The notes below the pieces were generated by a model. The model searched no databases, was not told the origin of the DNA, and saw only the letters and a program-made list of their open reading frames with translations. DNA of 45,317 nucleotides from a virus. The stretch spans positions 1 through 45,317 of the IMG/VR virus record IMGVR_UViG_3300033153_002551; one strand, 5' to 3'. This document shows positions 1-9,379 of this stretch, one piece after another. How positions within the stretch are numbered: the first letter of the stretch is position 1; each line of letters begins with the position of its first letter. The position numbers and the translations under genes are program-made.

Positions 1-114
1 AAACTTAGGTTTTGCTTATGCATTCAGACTTGCTATGACTCGTCATAAGGTCATAGTGTATTAATTATAAAGGATTTTTATGGCAATTCAAAATTCAGGC
101 GGATTTTTATCTGC
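1..114. repeat. Terminal overlap, left copy (circular assembly)
   Basis: These 114 bases are identical to 45204-45317. They cover the leader and first codons of the capsid gene. This is what a circular assembly opened at an arbitrary point looks like. The break lies inside a transcription unit, so it is not a natural genome end. True physical ends cannot be read from this window. Confidence 0.95.
33..56 (+). promoter_or_regulatory. Two alternative hairpins in the capsid gene leader
   Basis: CTATGAC (33-39) pairs with GTCATAG (50-56). TATGAC (34-39) can instead pair with GTCATA (42-47). The same left arm therefore has two partners, GTCATA and GTCATAG, 8 bp apart. The structure ends 23 bases before the capsid ATG and just ahead of the AAAGGA ribosome binding site. 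It could be a processing site, a translational control element or part of a late promoter. The pairing is seen; the role is inferred. Confidence 0.45.
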
Positions 115-1129
115 AAAAGTTACGGCAATTTACGACAGAATGTTACTTACTCGTGCGGTAGACAATCAAGTATGGGATATGTTCGGACAAGCTAAAACTG
201 TTCCTGCAGGCTCAAATACAAAGAAAGGTTTCGCATATAGATACAAAAATATCTTACCTGCAACTACTCCTTTAGCTGAATATGACGGTACTGTAAAAGG
301 TGCTAACAAAATCGTTCGTGAAGAAGTAGAATATGCAGTTGGTCACTATGGTGATTACATCATTTATACTGACGAACTTGACTTATATGACTACGATAAT
401 ATCCAGTCATCTTTCATGGACATCCTTGGTGACCAAGCTGATATGACTGTAGAAACTATCCGTCGTGATGTTCTACGTGGTGGTACTAATGTTATTTATG
501 CAAATGGTGCTGTATCTCGTTTAGCTATGGTTGACGCTGAAGTTGCTTCTGCAGGTGATGGTCTTGCTGTACTAAATGACTTCAAAATCGCTGCTCTTAA
601 ACTTAAGAAACAACGTGGTCGTAAATTTAAAAAGGTAATTGCAGGTACTGTTAAAGTTGGAACTACTCCAATTCGTTCTGCATATATCGGTGTTATTTCT
701 CCTGAAGTAACTGAAGATTACCGTGGTCTTGATAAATGGAAAGATGTTGAAGATTATGCTGATTACAGCAAATCAATCAATGAAGATGAAGTTGGTGCAT
801 TAGGTGATTTCCGTTTCGTAGAGTCATATAACAATGACCCTGTAGAACAAGTTGCAACTGATACTGAGACTTACAATGTATATCTTACTATCTTAATGGC
901 AATGGATGCTTACGCTACAACTACATTACGTGGTAAAGGTGGTATCAAATCTATCACTAAACCTCTTGGTTCTGCTGGTGCAGCTGACCCTCTTGACCAA
1001 TATGGTACAATCGGTTGGAAAGCAATCACTGGTGCAGCTATTCTTAATGAAGCATGGTTAATCCGTATGGAACAAATGGTTTCATTAGAAGATTCAACTG
1101 AGAAACACTACTACGACTATACAGTATAG
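80..1129 (+). CDS. Major capsid protein
   Basis: A 349-residue protein that I call the major head subunit. It directly follows the portal and acidic scaffold genes across the circle junction, which is the usual place for a capsid gene. The sequence fits an N4 gp56-like or other podovirus HK97-fold coat protein: a hydrophobic N-terminal region, a segment around residues 85-120 rich in Tyr and Asp (GHYGDYIIYTDELDLYDYDN), a mixed alpha/beta middle, and no membrane segments. AAAGGA lies five bases before the ATG. Codon use is skewed to GGT, CGT and GCT compared with neighbours, as expected for a highly expressed gene. The order portal, scaffold, capsid is seen; the fold is inferred. Confidence 0.85.
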   Translation: MAIQNSGGFLSAKVTAIYDRMLLTRAVDNQVWDMFGQAKTVPAGSNTKKGFAYRYKNILPATTPLAEYDGTVKGANKIVREEVEYAVGHYGDYIIYTDELDLYDYDNIQSSFMDILGDQADMTVETIRRDVLRGGTNVIYANGAVSRLAMVDAEVASAGDGLAVLNDFKIAALKLKKQRGRKFKKVIAGTVKVGTTPIRSAYIGVISPEVTEDYRGLDKWKDVEDYADYSKSINEDEVGALGDFRFVESYNNDPVEQVATDTETYNVYLTILMAMDAYATTTLRGKGGIKSITKPLGSAGAADPLDQYGTIGWKAITGAAILNEAWLIRMEQMVSLEDSTEKHYYDYTV

Positions 1130-1186
1130 TAGCTAGCTAGGGCTTAGGCTCTGGCAATATAAACAACTAATATAAAAGGAGCCTTA

Positions 1187-1561
1187 ATGGCTGAAACAAA
1201 AGAAAACCCTACTTCAACTGGTACTAAACTTGGTGAAGAACTAGGTAAACCCGATACTAAAGGCAATAACACTGGTATTGCTAAAGTAAGAAAACACAAA
1301 ACTCTTGGTGAATACAAAAAATGTATTGTTCACTTAACTAGACATGCTCAAGCTAATAGCAACGTATTCGTATCTATTGGACTATACACTGCTGAATTTA
1401 AACCTGAGATTGAAGTTCAATTGCCAACTGCAATTATAGATTTCTTAAAAGGTGCAAGCACAGTTGAGCATTACTTTGATGCAACAGCTAAAACTGAGAA
1501 TGGAAACACTGGTGCTCACCTTAGTCGTCTAGCGAAGAAGTATATCGTAGAACTGGTATAG
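1187..1561 (+). CDS. Small head-associated protein (unknown)
   Basis: A 124-residue protein just downstream of the capsid gene with a strong AAAAGGAG site. The first 35 residues are polar and rich in Gly, Thr and Lys, probably disordered. The rest looks like a compact beta-rich domain (KCIVHLTRHAQ, VFVSIGLYTAEF). The position suggests a head decoration, head-fibre or completion protein. The first 57 bases after the capsid stop contain GCTAGCTAGGGCTTAGGCTC, but no clear terminator. I recognise no family. Confidence 0.6.
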   Translation: MAETKENPTSTGTKLGEELGKPDTKGNNTGIAKVRKHKTLGEYKKCIVHLTRHAQANSNVFVSIGLYTAEFKPEIEVQLPTAIIDFLKGASTVEHYFDATAKTENGNTGAHLSRLAKKYIVELV

Positions 1562-1565
1562 ATTC

Positions 1566-2060
1566 ATGCCATTTTTTGAGGGAGCTGCGGGAGCAGTTGC
1601 TGGTCAAGCGGCAAATCAATTAGGTTCAGATGCAATTCTTCAAAGTATTTTCAATCCTGCTATGATACAAGGAACTGATGCTATAGTTAATTCTGCACTA
1701 GCTCCATCAATAGCTAATATTGGTGTAGAGGGTGGAATGGATGCATTATTAAATGCTTCATTAGGGAATGCCGCTATAGGTAGTACCGCACAAAATGCTT
1801 TACAGCAAGGTGCTGGTAATATATTCGGTGTCGGTACAAACATGGGTGAACAAAGCTTTGGTAGTCAACTCTCAGATTTATTCGGAGATAAGGGATTTAA
1901 CCAAGCTGTAGATACAGGATTCAAAGGCTTTCAACTAGCAGATACTATGGGTGCTAGAAAAGATGCTCAGAAATTTCAGAATGAGCAATTAGCTATGTCC
2001 AAGGATGCATATAATAGGAACGTTGAGGCTGATGAAAAAAGACAGTCACTCAACTTTTAA
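1566..2060 (+). CDS. Internal virion (ejection) protein, T7 gp14-like position
   Basis: A 164-residue protein rich in Gly, Ala, Gln and Asn with several amphipathic helices. The C-terminal end (FQNEQLAMSKDAYNRN then EADEKRQSLNF) resembles the tail of small phage internal core proteins, where a charged helix follows a membrane-active Gly/Ala-rich part. It starts four bases after the previous stop with no clear Shine-Dalgarno site, so it is probably translated by coupling. It is the first of three genes ending in the very large protein, the order small-medium-giant seen for T7 gp14, gp15 and gp16. The assignment rests on composition and order. Confidence 0.55.
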   Translation: MPFFEGAAGAVAGQAANQLGSDAILQSIFNPAMIQGTDAIVNSALAPSIANIGVEGGMDALLNASLGNAAIGSTAQNALQQGAGNIFGVGTNMGEQSFGSQLSDLFGDKGFNQAVDTGFKGFQLADTMGARKDAQKFQNEQLAMSKDAYNRNVEADEKRQSLNF

Positions 2061-2062
2061 TT

Positions 2063-2974
2063 ATGGCTATGCAGTTTAATCCATACAAGACATCGGCTGT
2101 ACCAATTGGAAGTAATCAATCAGTTATAGCACAACTAACCGGACAGGTTGGGAATGCAATTGGTGGATTAGGTCAATCGGTACAAGATGTAGGAACGGGA
2201 ATTCGTTCAAGTAAAGTTGCTGAGTTAATTGGCAGTGGAGCATTGAAAGGAATGAATGAACAGCAAGCTAGACAGGCTATAACATTAGCAGGTCAAGGTG
2301 CAGTGGACAAACAGACACAGAGCAATATTAATACTCTTCTCGGTGGTAAACAATCGGCTGAGCAAGCTAAGGTATTGGCTGATGCGAAACTTATGGCTGG
2401 AGATAAAGCTAATGCATTGACTCAACTTGGTATTAAATCAAGAGAGGACATTGCTAAACGTAGTGATGCTACAAGCAGAGCAAACGTTAAAACAACAACT
2501 GACCTATCTAGTTCTAATAGACTATTGAATGAAATGGCGGATATAGAATCAGCTAAGGTTGCTCAGAAAAATAAACTTGAACAACTTGGCTTACAAGCTT
2601 CGTTGAAACCAGGTGCTAAGACTGATGTTAAAGATATTGCAAAAGATATTAAAACTATGGGTGGTATCGATGAAATGATTGATAGTGCTCAGAATAAGAT
2701 TAGTGACAGACAGACATTTGTTGAAAGAGATTATTCTCAGAAGTCAAAAGACACTGTAAAAGGAGCTGTAAAAAGTTCCATACTAAATAACAAGTATTTG
2801 GCTGACCAATTCAGAATAGACCCAGAGGGATTTACTACTATGGTAATAGACCAACTTGGTACTACTGATGAATCATTATTCAATCCATTTGGAGAGGATG
2901 AGTGGATTCCAAATATAACTAAAGATACAATTGCTGACTTAGAGAAAAAGCTAAAGGCAATGAAGGGGAAATAA
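2063..2974 (+). CDS. Internal virion (ejection) protein, second of the cassette
   Basis: A 303-residue, mostly helical protein with a Gly/Gln-rich N-terminus, an Ala/Gln/Lys-rich central helix (about residues 60-190) and a more ordered C-terminal part ending in a Lys-rich tail. There is no signal peptide and no clear membrane segment. The start could be codon 1 or the Met two codons later. Only two bases separate it from the gene before and one from the gene after, so the three are one translational unit. Role as an ejection or core protein is inferred from position and helical composition. Confidence 0.5.
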   Translation: MAMQFNPYKTSAVPIGSNQSVIAQLTGQVGNAIGGLGQSVQDVGTGIRSSKVAELIGSGALKGMNEQQARQAITLAGQGAVDKQTQSNINTLLGGKQSAEQAKVLADAKLMAGDKANALTQLGIKSREDIAKRSDATSRANVKTTTDLSSSNRLLNEMADIESAKVAQKNKLEQLGLQASLKPGAKTDVKDIAKDIKTMGGIDEMIDSAQNKISDRQTFVERDYSQKSKDTVKGAVKSSILNNKYLADQFRIDPEGFTTMVIDQLGTTDESLFNPFGEDEWIPNITKDTIADLEKKLKAMKGK

Positions 2975-2975
2975 T

Positions 2976-5900
2976 ATGGCTGATAGATTAAGTGATATAG
3001 ATTTATATGAGGGACTCACTAAACGTGGGGAACTCCGTGACGCTATACTCGACCCAGTAACAAGTGGAGAAACATTCGTTAATGAAGTTGCTCTAGGTGG
3101 TGCTGGTGCTATAAGAAATATTAGTAACCTACTAGGCAACGTACCTGATGTTCTACTAGAGGGACGTGATAGTGCAGCTTTTAAGAACACTAAGAAAGTA
3201 CTCGAAGATAGAACAAAGGGTGATGCAGATAGAATATTAGATTTGCTTAAAGTTCCATTTCAAGATACTGCATACAGTCCGACTGATGCAATACTTGGAG
3301 AGGGAGTAACTACAGGTTTATATGAATCTATAGAAAAAGATAAGCAAGCTCTACTTAAGAAGCAAGAGTTAGGAAAACAATTTAGTGGCGGTGGTTTCGG
3401 TACCGTCGCTGCTGAGATGTTCATGGCTACTCCAATTATGCGTGCAGGCTCAATGAGAAGCACAAGTAAAGCATTGGAACTTGGTTTAAGTAAAGTAGAC
3501 ACTGCTAAAGCTGTAACCGTAGATGCATTGCGAAATGCTGGTATATTCGGTACTACTGAGTTTGGCTTAGCTAAACTATATGGTAAGACCGATGAAGAAG
3601 CGACAGGTAACGCACTTGCAGCTGCAGCTTTAGGTCTAGTTGGTAGCCCACTAGTTGGAGCAGGTAAAGGAATAGCACGTAGTTTAGGTGCAGAAGAGAG
3701 AGCTCTTAGAGCTGACTTTGAAGCAGGCGGTAGTCGTGCAGGTGGTGGTAAACCTCCTGAGATGGACGACCCAGACTTAGCTTTCCAAGAACCTAAAACT
3801 CCAATGACTGAAGCTCAAAAAAGTAAAACAATAGTCGAAGACGTTGAATATGATGTTGTTAGTCCAAAAGAAATAGATGGAGAACCGTTAACCGGTCAGA
3901 CATTTGTTCCAACTGTAAGTAACCCTAAGAAGTACACTTACAAGTTCGGTGTCAATGGTAGGGTTTATAACGAGCAAGCACATTTGCTTGCACCACAAGG
4001 CACTGCTGAACAAAAGGCTTCGTTGAAGATTAGACAGAAAGGATTGGTTGAAAATGCAGAAGCAGAAGTAAACCGTAGACTTGAATTCTATGACAAGGAC
4101 CAAGCGTTACGTTCAGCGTACGGACAAACACAAACTAAGTTCAAGGGCAAAAAAGAATTGTCCACAACTGAATCTATGGCCAAAAGGACTTCCTTTGAGA
4201 AAGCTCAATACCGTAACATTCTGAAAGATGATAATGTTGCAAGAGAAGTGAAACTTGAAGCTAGAAAGAAGTTAGAAGATATTCGAGATGTAAACGTAGT
4301 TAAAGAAACTGCTGCTCAACTTAAACGTGGAACTGAGAAGTTCTTGAAGCAACGTAAACTTAAAGAGCCAAGTGGACTTAAAGAACGTGACATTGATTTG
4401 AATGCTGAACATGAAGCCTACGTAAAGTCATTAGGAAACAAAGGTGGAAAAGACCAACGTGGAACTTTTGATTTAGGCACAACTAAAGGTCGTAGAGAAT
4501 TACTTGGTGGTGTAACTAAAACTATGGATAAAGAGAAAGCTATCAAAGCGATAGACAACTTAGAAATCCAAGAGAAGTTACGAGCTAAGGACTTCGATTA
4601 TAAAAACATTACTGATGAGCAACGTAAATTATATCGTGATGAGATAGCTGAGATTGAAGATTACTTCCACACAGTATCTGACATCAATGCATTCAAAAAG
4701 GGTAACCTTACTCCAGAGCAATTTCGCTTTAGAGCTAAGCGTAGACTTGATGAACAACTCGCAAAAGGTGAAGATGGTAAACCATTAACAAAAGAAGAAG
4801 CGGAAGAAGTAATAACTTCTAACGTTAAAGCTTATGAAGAAATTGGTATACACGTAGAGAAGCCTGAGTTGAAAGTTACTGACGATTCAGTACAAGCTCC
4901 AAAGAAAGGCAAAGGTAAAACTAAGCCAAAAGAAGAACCTGATAGAACCGCAGATATTGAAAAGGCGAAGAAGATACATGAAGACTTAGTCAGCACTATT
5001 AAGAAGTTTAGAGATACTGGGTTAAACCCTAGACGTACTTCCAAAGCTGGTGACAAAGGTGGACAACTAAAACTTAGTAAAAATATAGTTGATGATATCA
5101 AAGATGGAATACTCTCTGATGTTGAGATAGCAAATAAGACTGCACCTAACGTTCTGAATGAAGGACGAAAGGAAGCCATTGAAGCTGCTAGAGCACTTGC
5201 AAATCGTAAGGTTAGCGTAACTAAAGCTAAGGAATTAGGAATTAAGAAACCTGTTGGATTGCCTCAGAATATCCTATTCAAAGATACGGTTGTGGATGCT
5301 AGTAACTCTGTAATGCAGGTTGCTACTGTCTTGTTAGGTAACTCAAATCTTGCCAAACTGTCAAAGTTATTTGGTGGTAAAACAGATGTGAGAACTGTCA
5401 TAGGTGAAGAACTTACGAAGAAGCTTGGATATAAGGTCGATAAGGATATGGTTAAGCCTGTCTTTATGACTAAGAATTATGGACAAGGTGATAAAGGTTT
5501 AGTCAACAACTTGATGAAAGATAACAAGTGGGATAGACGTAAGGCTACTGAATTCCTTGAGGCTTATTATAAAGCTGAGGGTGATTTGATACCTGAACTT
5601 AAACAACTGCAAGACTTAGTTCAATCTAGAATTAAAGTTGGAAAAGCAAGTGAGGTCGAATGGACTCTCCCTGATGGGTTAGTGGTAAAACTCAACTTTG
5701 CTAAAGAGCTTGATGGAACTTATTCTATTAAGGGTAAGGATATTCCAATAAGTATTAAGAGCGCTTCTATTGATGAAATGAGTCGTGCCTTAATGCCTAA
5801 TATAATTCACTCTGTGGATGCATATGTTGCAAGACGTATGAATGCCAAAGGTATACCTACAGTTCATGATGCTTTCACTATACCTAAGGGTATGGAGAAA

Positions 5901-8885
5901 ATGGCTGATGCTGAGTATACTAAGATTATGCAAGAGATTAACGATAGCTCGTTACTTGATGACATACTTAAAAACATTGGTGTTGATTCTAAATCACTTC
6001 CAAAGCGTGACTTACCTAGTTCTAAAATTGCTGAGTCAGAGTCTAAACTCGGAGTTGAGCATACTGCTGGAAAAGCAGAAGAGGTTCAACCGAGAACTAT
6101 GGACGTTAGCAAATCAAATACAACTGAAGAAGTAATGCGTGACTATATGGCTTCTAGTAATGTTCGACAACTTTCAACACCTCAACTTATAGATGGGCTA
6201 GTGAATGAATCGTCGTACAGAACAATGTCTGTCGCAAAAGAAACTGATGATGTGTTTGAAAGACAAATAGCATTGGCTCACCAATCAGCAACATATAATC
6301 CTAAGATGGAAATTGATGTACCTGATGGTGTGAATAAAGAAGTTTGGAATAGAGTCCAACGTGACATATTCAATGAAGCTAGGTCTAAACTGGAGTACAA
6401 TCCGTTGTTGCGTGATACGTTACAAGGCAATAGAAAATACTTTAATAAGCAAGGTAAAATCGTAGGTGATGACAAACAGTCGTTACAGCAATTTATTCAA
6501 CGTGAAATTCGGAATGACCGTAAGTTAGATAAGTTGAGAAATGCAGATGAGAAAGAAGCGTTAAAGACAGTAGGTAAAGACTATGAATCAGTTAAGAAGA
6601 AAGTTGATTCGTGGAGTACTGAAAAGAACTTAAATGAAGACCAACTCTCTGCAAAGAAAACTGTAAATGAAGCTTCTGGTGCTGAACCTGAACCTATGCA
6701 TCGTGAGACATTAGATGGAGTCAAGAAATACTTTACAGACCAGTACAAGAGTACTGTAGAGAGTAAGGCTTTTAGACGTTTGTCTAATATCCGTAAGACT
6801 CGTGATAGAGAAGTGCAGTATGAAGCTGAAAAGGTTTACATTGAACTTGATAGATTGATGAAAGCATCTAAGACTAAATCGAAAGATTGGACTAAGCACA
6901 TACTTAACACTGACTTTCACTCTATACGTCACATGGACAAAGATGTGGCTATGGACTATGCTAAAGAATTTGATTCGGTTTACCAAAGAGCTAAGCCTTA
7001 TATAGACCAACATGTCAAAGCACTGAATGACAAATCACAACAAACGGGATATTATCTCAATAATGCTAGACAGATTGCTGATGCGGTTGGACTCGACGCA
7101 AGTCATGCTCCAATAATCGATAGGCTTATATCTGTGAAAGCAATGACTGATGATGGTTGGAAGTTTGTTGATGAGAACCGTGGTTCAGAACTTTGGGATA
7201 TGTCTATGAATATCATGAAAGAGAATAGAGTCAAGTCAGCTGAGAACTTTGCTTCTAATCCACAAGGATTCGTTAAAGGATTCACTAAAGAGTACTACGG
7301 AAGTGGTAAGCAATTAGTTGGAAGAAAAGTAATGTGGGATGCTGAAGACAAGGCTGCTCAAGGGTTAATCCCGATGGAAGCTGAAGCTAAGAAAGTTGGT
7401 AAGGTTACTGACAAAACTAAAGTCCCTTACAGCAAATTTAAGAGTCGTGAAGAGTTGCTTGATTATGCAGCTGCAAACGATTTGAAGGTTACTGATAAAG
7501 GCTTTAGACAAATTGAGAATGCTGATTTAAGAAACCAAGCAGGACGTAGTGATGACTTTACGAGAATACTCTCAGAGACGTCTCACTCTATTGACCAAAA
7601 GATGGCTGATAGAATGACTTCTACAGATATACTTAAAGAACTTGATGCAGAAGATTCTTTAATCAGTACTAAACCAAAAGATAACTTTCGTGAAATAACA
7701 ATGGATGAGCGTAATGCTATGCCTCATTCACTGCAAGGTAAAGTTAGATATGTTCATAAAGACTACATTGATAGAATTGTAGGTCGCAGAGAAACAAGAC
7801 TAGTTCAAAAGGGAAGAGACGTTGCTGGTGCAAACCAACGATGGAAGATTGCCGACAGACTACTTGGTGACTTTGTTGCTAACTTCAAACAAAATGTTGT
7901 ACTGAAGAATATATCTTCGTTTAAGAATGCTATACTTGTTAATCAAACTATTGCGACTATGGCTGGAGTTACTCCGACTAAGTCTTATAGATTGCATAAA
8001 GAAGCTATGAATCAAATTAAACGTAATGATAACTTAAGAAGCAAGATTGCACTATTGAAAGTACAGGGTAAACCATATAAGCATATACAGAAAAGATTAG
8101 AACAATCTGACTTATATCAAATGGAACAACTTGGACTCTCACTTAATCAACTTGATGGTGTTCGTGGAGATAGTTCTCTACTCGCACATATGTTATCTGA
8201 CTTTACAGGTAATCGCTTTGATAAGATTGCTAATGAAGTTCTACTTAATCAAAAAGGGAAAGCTGGTAAGTTCACAACTTCAGTCTTCTCTACTATTGAT
8301 ACACAAGGTAGATATACTGTAACTAAGCAATTCATTGAAGATGGTTTTACAATGCAAGAAGCAGTAAACAAAGCAAATGGTTTATTTGGTGACATGGATG
8401 AGATGGCTCCAGTCCTAGTGGAAGCTATGGATAAATATGGAGCTATACCGTTCTTGAAATGGTATACTCTGACATCACCACAGTTAATGAAATTAGCTAA
8501 AGATAATCCAAAGAAAACTGCAATGTTATCAGTTGCACTTTATGCTATGTCAGCAGAGACAGACATGAACTTCAGTACGGTTAATCCGATTGAAGCTATG
8601 GTTGACTTCGCAGATAATGCCATGAGTTTAGATTACTTGGAAGCAGTTACTAAGAAAGGGTTTGTTAATCCTACTATTAGAAAGCTGACTCCATATGTCG
8701 TTCCTAACGCATGGCAGGATATAGATAGAGTGTTCACTGATGTAGGTGAAGAATATACATTAAGACCGGGAACTAAGCGTAAGGCTTACAACCCATTGGT
8801 TAAAGATAGAATTGGAGCTCCGTGGTCTGAAGATAGTTTAGACTACCGTGGGTTTACACAAAAAGTAATACAAGGAACGAAATGA
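2976..8885 (+). CDS. Giant virion-type RNA polymerase / ejection protein
   Basis: A 1,969-residue protein with a single-subunit (T7-family) RNA polymerase palm in its middle. Motif A is VVDASNSVMQ with catalytic Asp774. Motif B is KPVFMTKNYGQG with Lys827 and Tyr835. Motif C is MPNIIHSVDAYVARRM followed by VHDAF, with His964 and Asp965. A WTLPDGL segment lies between B and C. Residues 1-260 are Gly/Ala-rich and helical; 260-700 are highly charged; 1000-1969 are helical, with a hydrophobic C-terminal part (GAIPFLKWYTLTSPQLMKLA) as in large phage polyvalent or ejection proteins. N4 virion polymerase has the same plan but about 3,500 residues. I could not find a DxxGR motif upstream of motif A. 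The gene overlaps the next by ATGA. Confidence 0.8.
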   Translation: MADRLSDIDLYEGLTKRGELRDAILDPVTSGETFVNEVALGGAGAIRNISNLLGNVPDVLLEGRDSAAFKNTKKVLEDRTKGDADRILDLLKVPFQDTAYSPTDAILGEGVTTGLYESIEKDKQALLKKQELGKQFSGGGFGTVAAEMFMATPIMRAGSMRSTSKALELGLSKVDTAKAVTVDALRNAGIFGTTEFGLAKLYGKTDEEATGNALAAAALGLVGSPLVGAGKGIARSLGAEERALRADFEAGGSRAGGGKPPEMDDPDLAFQEPKTPMTEAQKSKTIVEDVEYDVVSPKEIDGEPLTGQTFVPTVSNPKKYTYKFGVNGRVYNEQAHLLAPQGTAEQKASLKIRQKGLVENAEAEVNRRLEFYDKDQALRSAYGQTQTKFKGKKELSTTESMAKRTSFEKAQYRNILKDDNVAREVKLEARKKLEDIRDVNVVKETAAQLKRGTEKFLKQRKLKEPSGLKERDIDLNAEHEAYVKSLGNKGGKDQRGTFDLGTTKGRRELLGGVTKTMDKEKAIKAIDNLEIQEKLRAKDFDYKNITDEQRKLYRDEIAEIEDYFHTVSDINAFKKGNLTPEQFRFRAKRRLDEQLAKGEDGKPLTKEEAEEVITSNVKAYEEIGIHVEKPELKVTDDSVQAPKKGKGKTKPKEEPDRTADIEKAKKIHEDLVSTIKKFRDTGLNPRRTSKAGDKGGQLKLSKNIVDDIKDGILSDVEIANKTAPNVLNEGRKEAIEAARALANRKVSVTKAKELGIKKPVGLPQNILFKDTVVDASNSVMQVATVLLGNSNLAKLSKLFGGKTDVRTVIGEELTKKLGYKVDKDMVKPVFMTKNYGQGDKGLVNNLMKDNKWDRRKATEFLEAYYKAEGDLIPELKQLQDLVQSRIKVGKASEVEWTLPDGLVVKLNFAKELDGTYSIKGKDIPISIKSASIDEMSRALMPNIIHSVDAYVARRMNAKGIPTVHDAFTIPKGMEKMADAEYTKIMQEINDSSLLDDILKNIGVDSKSLPKRDLPSSKIAESESKLGVEHTAGKAEEVQPRTMDVSKSNTTEEVMRDYMASSNVRQLSTPQLIDGLVNESSYRTMSVAKETDDVFERQIALAHQSATYNPKMEIDVPDGVNKEVWNRVQRDIFNEARSKLEYNPLLRDTLQGNRKYFNKQGKIVGDDKQSLQQFIQREIRNDRKLDKLRNADEKEALKTVGKDYESVKKKVDSWSTEKNLNEDQLSAKKTVNEASGAEPEPMHRETLDGVKKYFTDQYKSTVESKAFRRLSNIRKTRDREVQYEAEKVYIELDRLMKASKTKSKDWTKHILNTDFHSIRHMDKDVAMDYAKEFDSVYQRAKPYIDQHVKALNDKSQQTGYYLNNARQIADAVGLDASHAPIIDRLISVKAMTDDGWKFVDENRGSELWDMSMNIMKENRVKSAENFASNPQGFVKGFTKEYYGSGKQLVGRKVMWDAEDKAAQGLIPMEAEAKKVGKVTDKTKVPYSKFKSREELLDYAAANDLKVTDKGFRQIENADLRNQAGRSDDFTRILSETSHSIDQKMADRMTSTDILKELDAEDSLISTKPKDNFREITMDERNAMPHSLQGKVRYVHKDYIDRIVGRRETRLVQKGRDVAGANQRWKIADRLLGDFVANFKQNVVLKNISSFKNAILVNQTIATMAGVTPTKSYRLHKEAMNQIKRNDNLRSKIALLKVQGKPYKHIQKRLEQSDLYQMEQLGLSLNQLDGVRGDSSLLAHMLSDFTGNRFDKIANEVLLNQKGKAGKFTTSVFSTIDTQGRYTVTKQFIEDGFTMQEAVNKANGLFGDMDEMAPVLVEAMDKYGAIPFLKWYTLTSPQLMKLAKDNPKKTAMLSVALYAMSAETDMNFSTVNPIEAMVDFADNAMSLDYLEAVTKKGFVNPTIRKLTPYVVPNAWQDIDRVFTDVGEEYTLRPGTKRKAYNPLVKDRIGAPWSEDSLDYRGFTQKVIQGTK

Positions 8886-9292
8886 TTGAAGGATGGATGA
8901 TAAGCTTATTAATAGCAATTATTACACTCGTAGCTAGCTACGCAGTAATGAAAAGTAATGTTGCTAAAAGTGCTAAAACCATTGATACTCTAGTCAACGA
9001 AAATAAGGTCTTAAACGACTTTATGACTAGTAAAGCGCCTCTGCTTAACCATTTGTCCAAGAAGGAGAACTTCGTGGATGGAAAGATTGAAGAGATGGGT
9101 AAAGAGATAGTTGAGATTCGTACTCAAATGGCTCAAGTACCTACTATGAAGAATGTACGAGATGAGTTCGTTTCGAAGGAGCTGTTTCGACAAATGGAAA
9201 AGCATATGGACGAGAAGTTCGATGGTTTGCAAGTTATGCTAATGAAGGTTTTAGCTAATCAAGAACGTATGGATAGTAAACTAACACAGTAG
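8882..9292 (+). CDS. Membrane-anchored coiled-coil protein, probable i-spanin or small holin
   Basis: A 136-residue protein with an N-terminal membrane segment (about residues 5-22, MISLLIAIITLVASYAVM) followed by a long charged coiled coil with no Pro breaks until late. This is the topology of inner-membrane spanins and of some single-segment lysis proteins. It overlaps the giant gene by four bases (ATGA) and precedes the holin, so it opens the lysis block. No lipoprotein partner (o-spanin) is visible nearby. Spanin is the better call from the long periplasm-compatible coil, but a structural tail role cannot be excluded. Confidence 0.5.
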   Translation: MIEGWMISLLIAIITLVASYAVMKSNVAKSAKTIDTLVNENKVLNDFMTSKAPLLNHLSKKENFVDGKIEEMGKEIVEIRTQMAQVPTMKNVRDEFVSKELFRQMEKHMDEKFDGLQVMLMKVLANQERMDSKLTQ

Positions 9293-9379
9293 TGACAAAC
9301 AGATGTGAAACGTGTTGCGTTTCCGTCTTATCATTATCTGCGGTTAGTCCTCAGTACGTATAATGCGATAAGGATTTCA

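Noticed and set aside
5842-6135. 97-codon + strand frame inside the giant polymerase gene
   Set aside because: It lies across the conserved motif C region of the real frame and has no ribosome site; a shadow frame.
9305-9379. Longer start for the holin (25 extra residues)
   Set aside because: The upstream segment is polar and unlike the family start, and AAGGA is placed correctly for the ATG at 9380 only.
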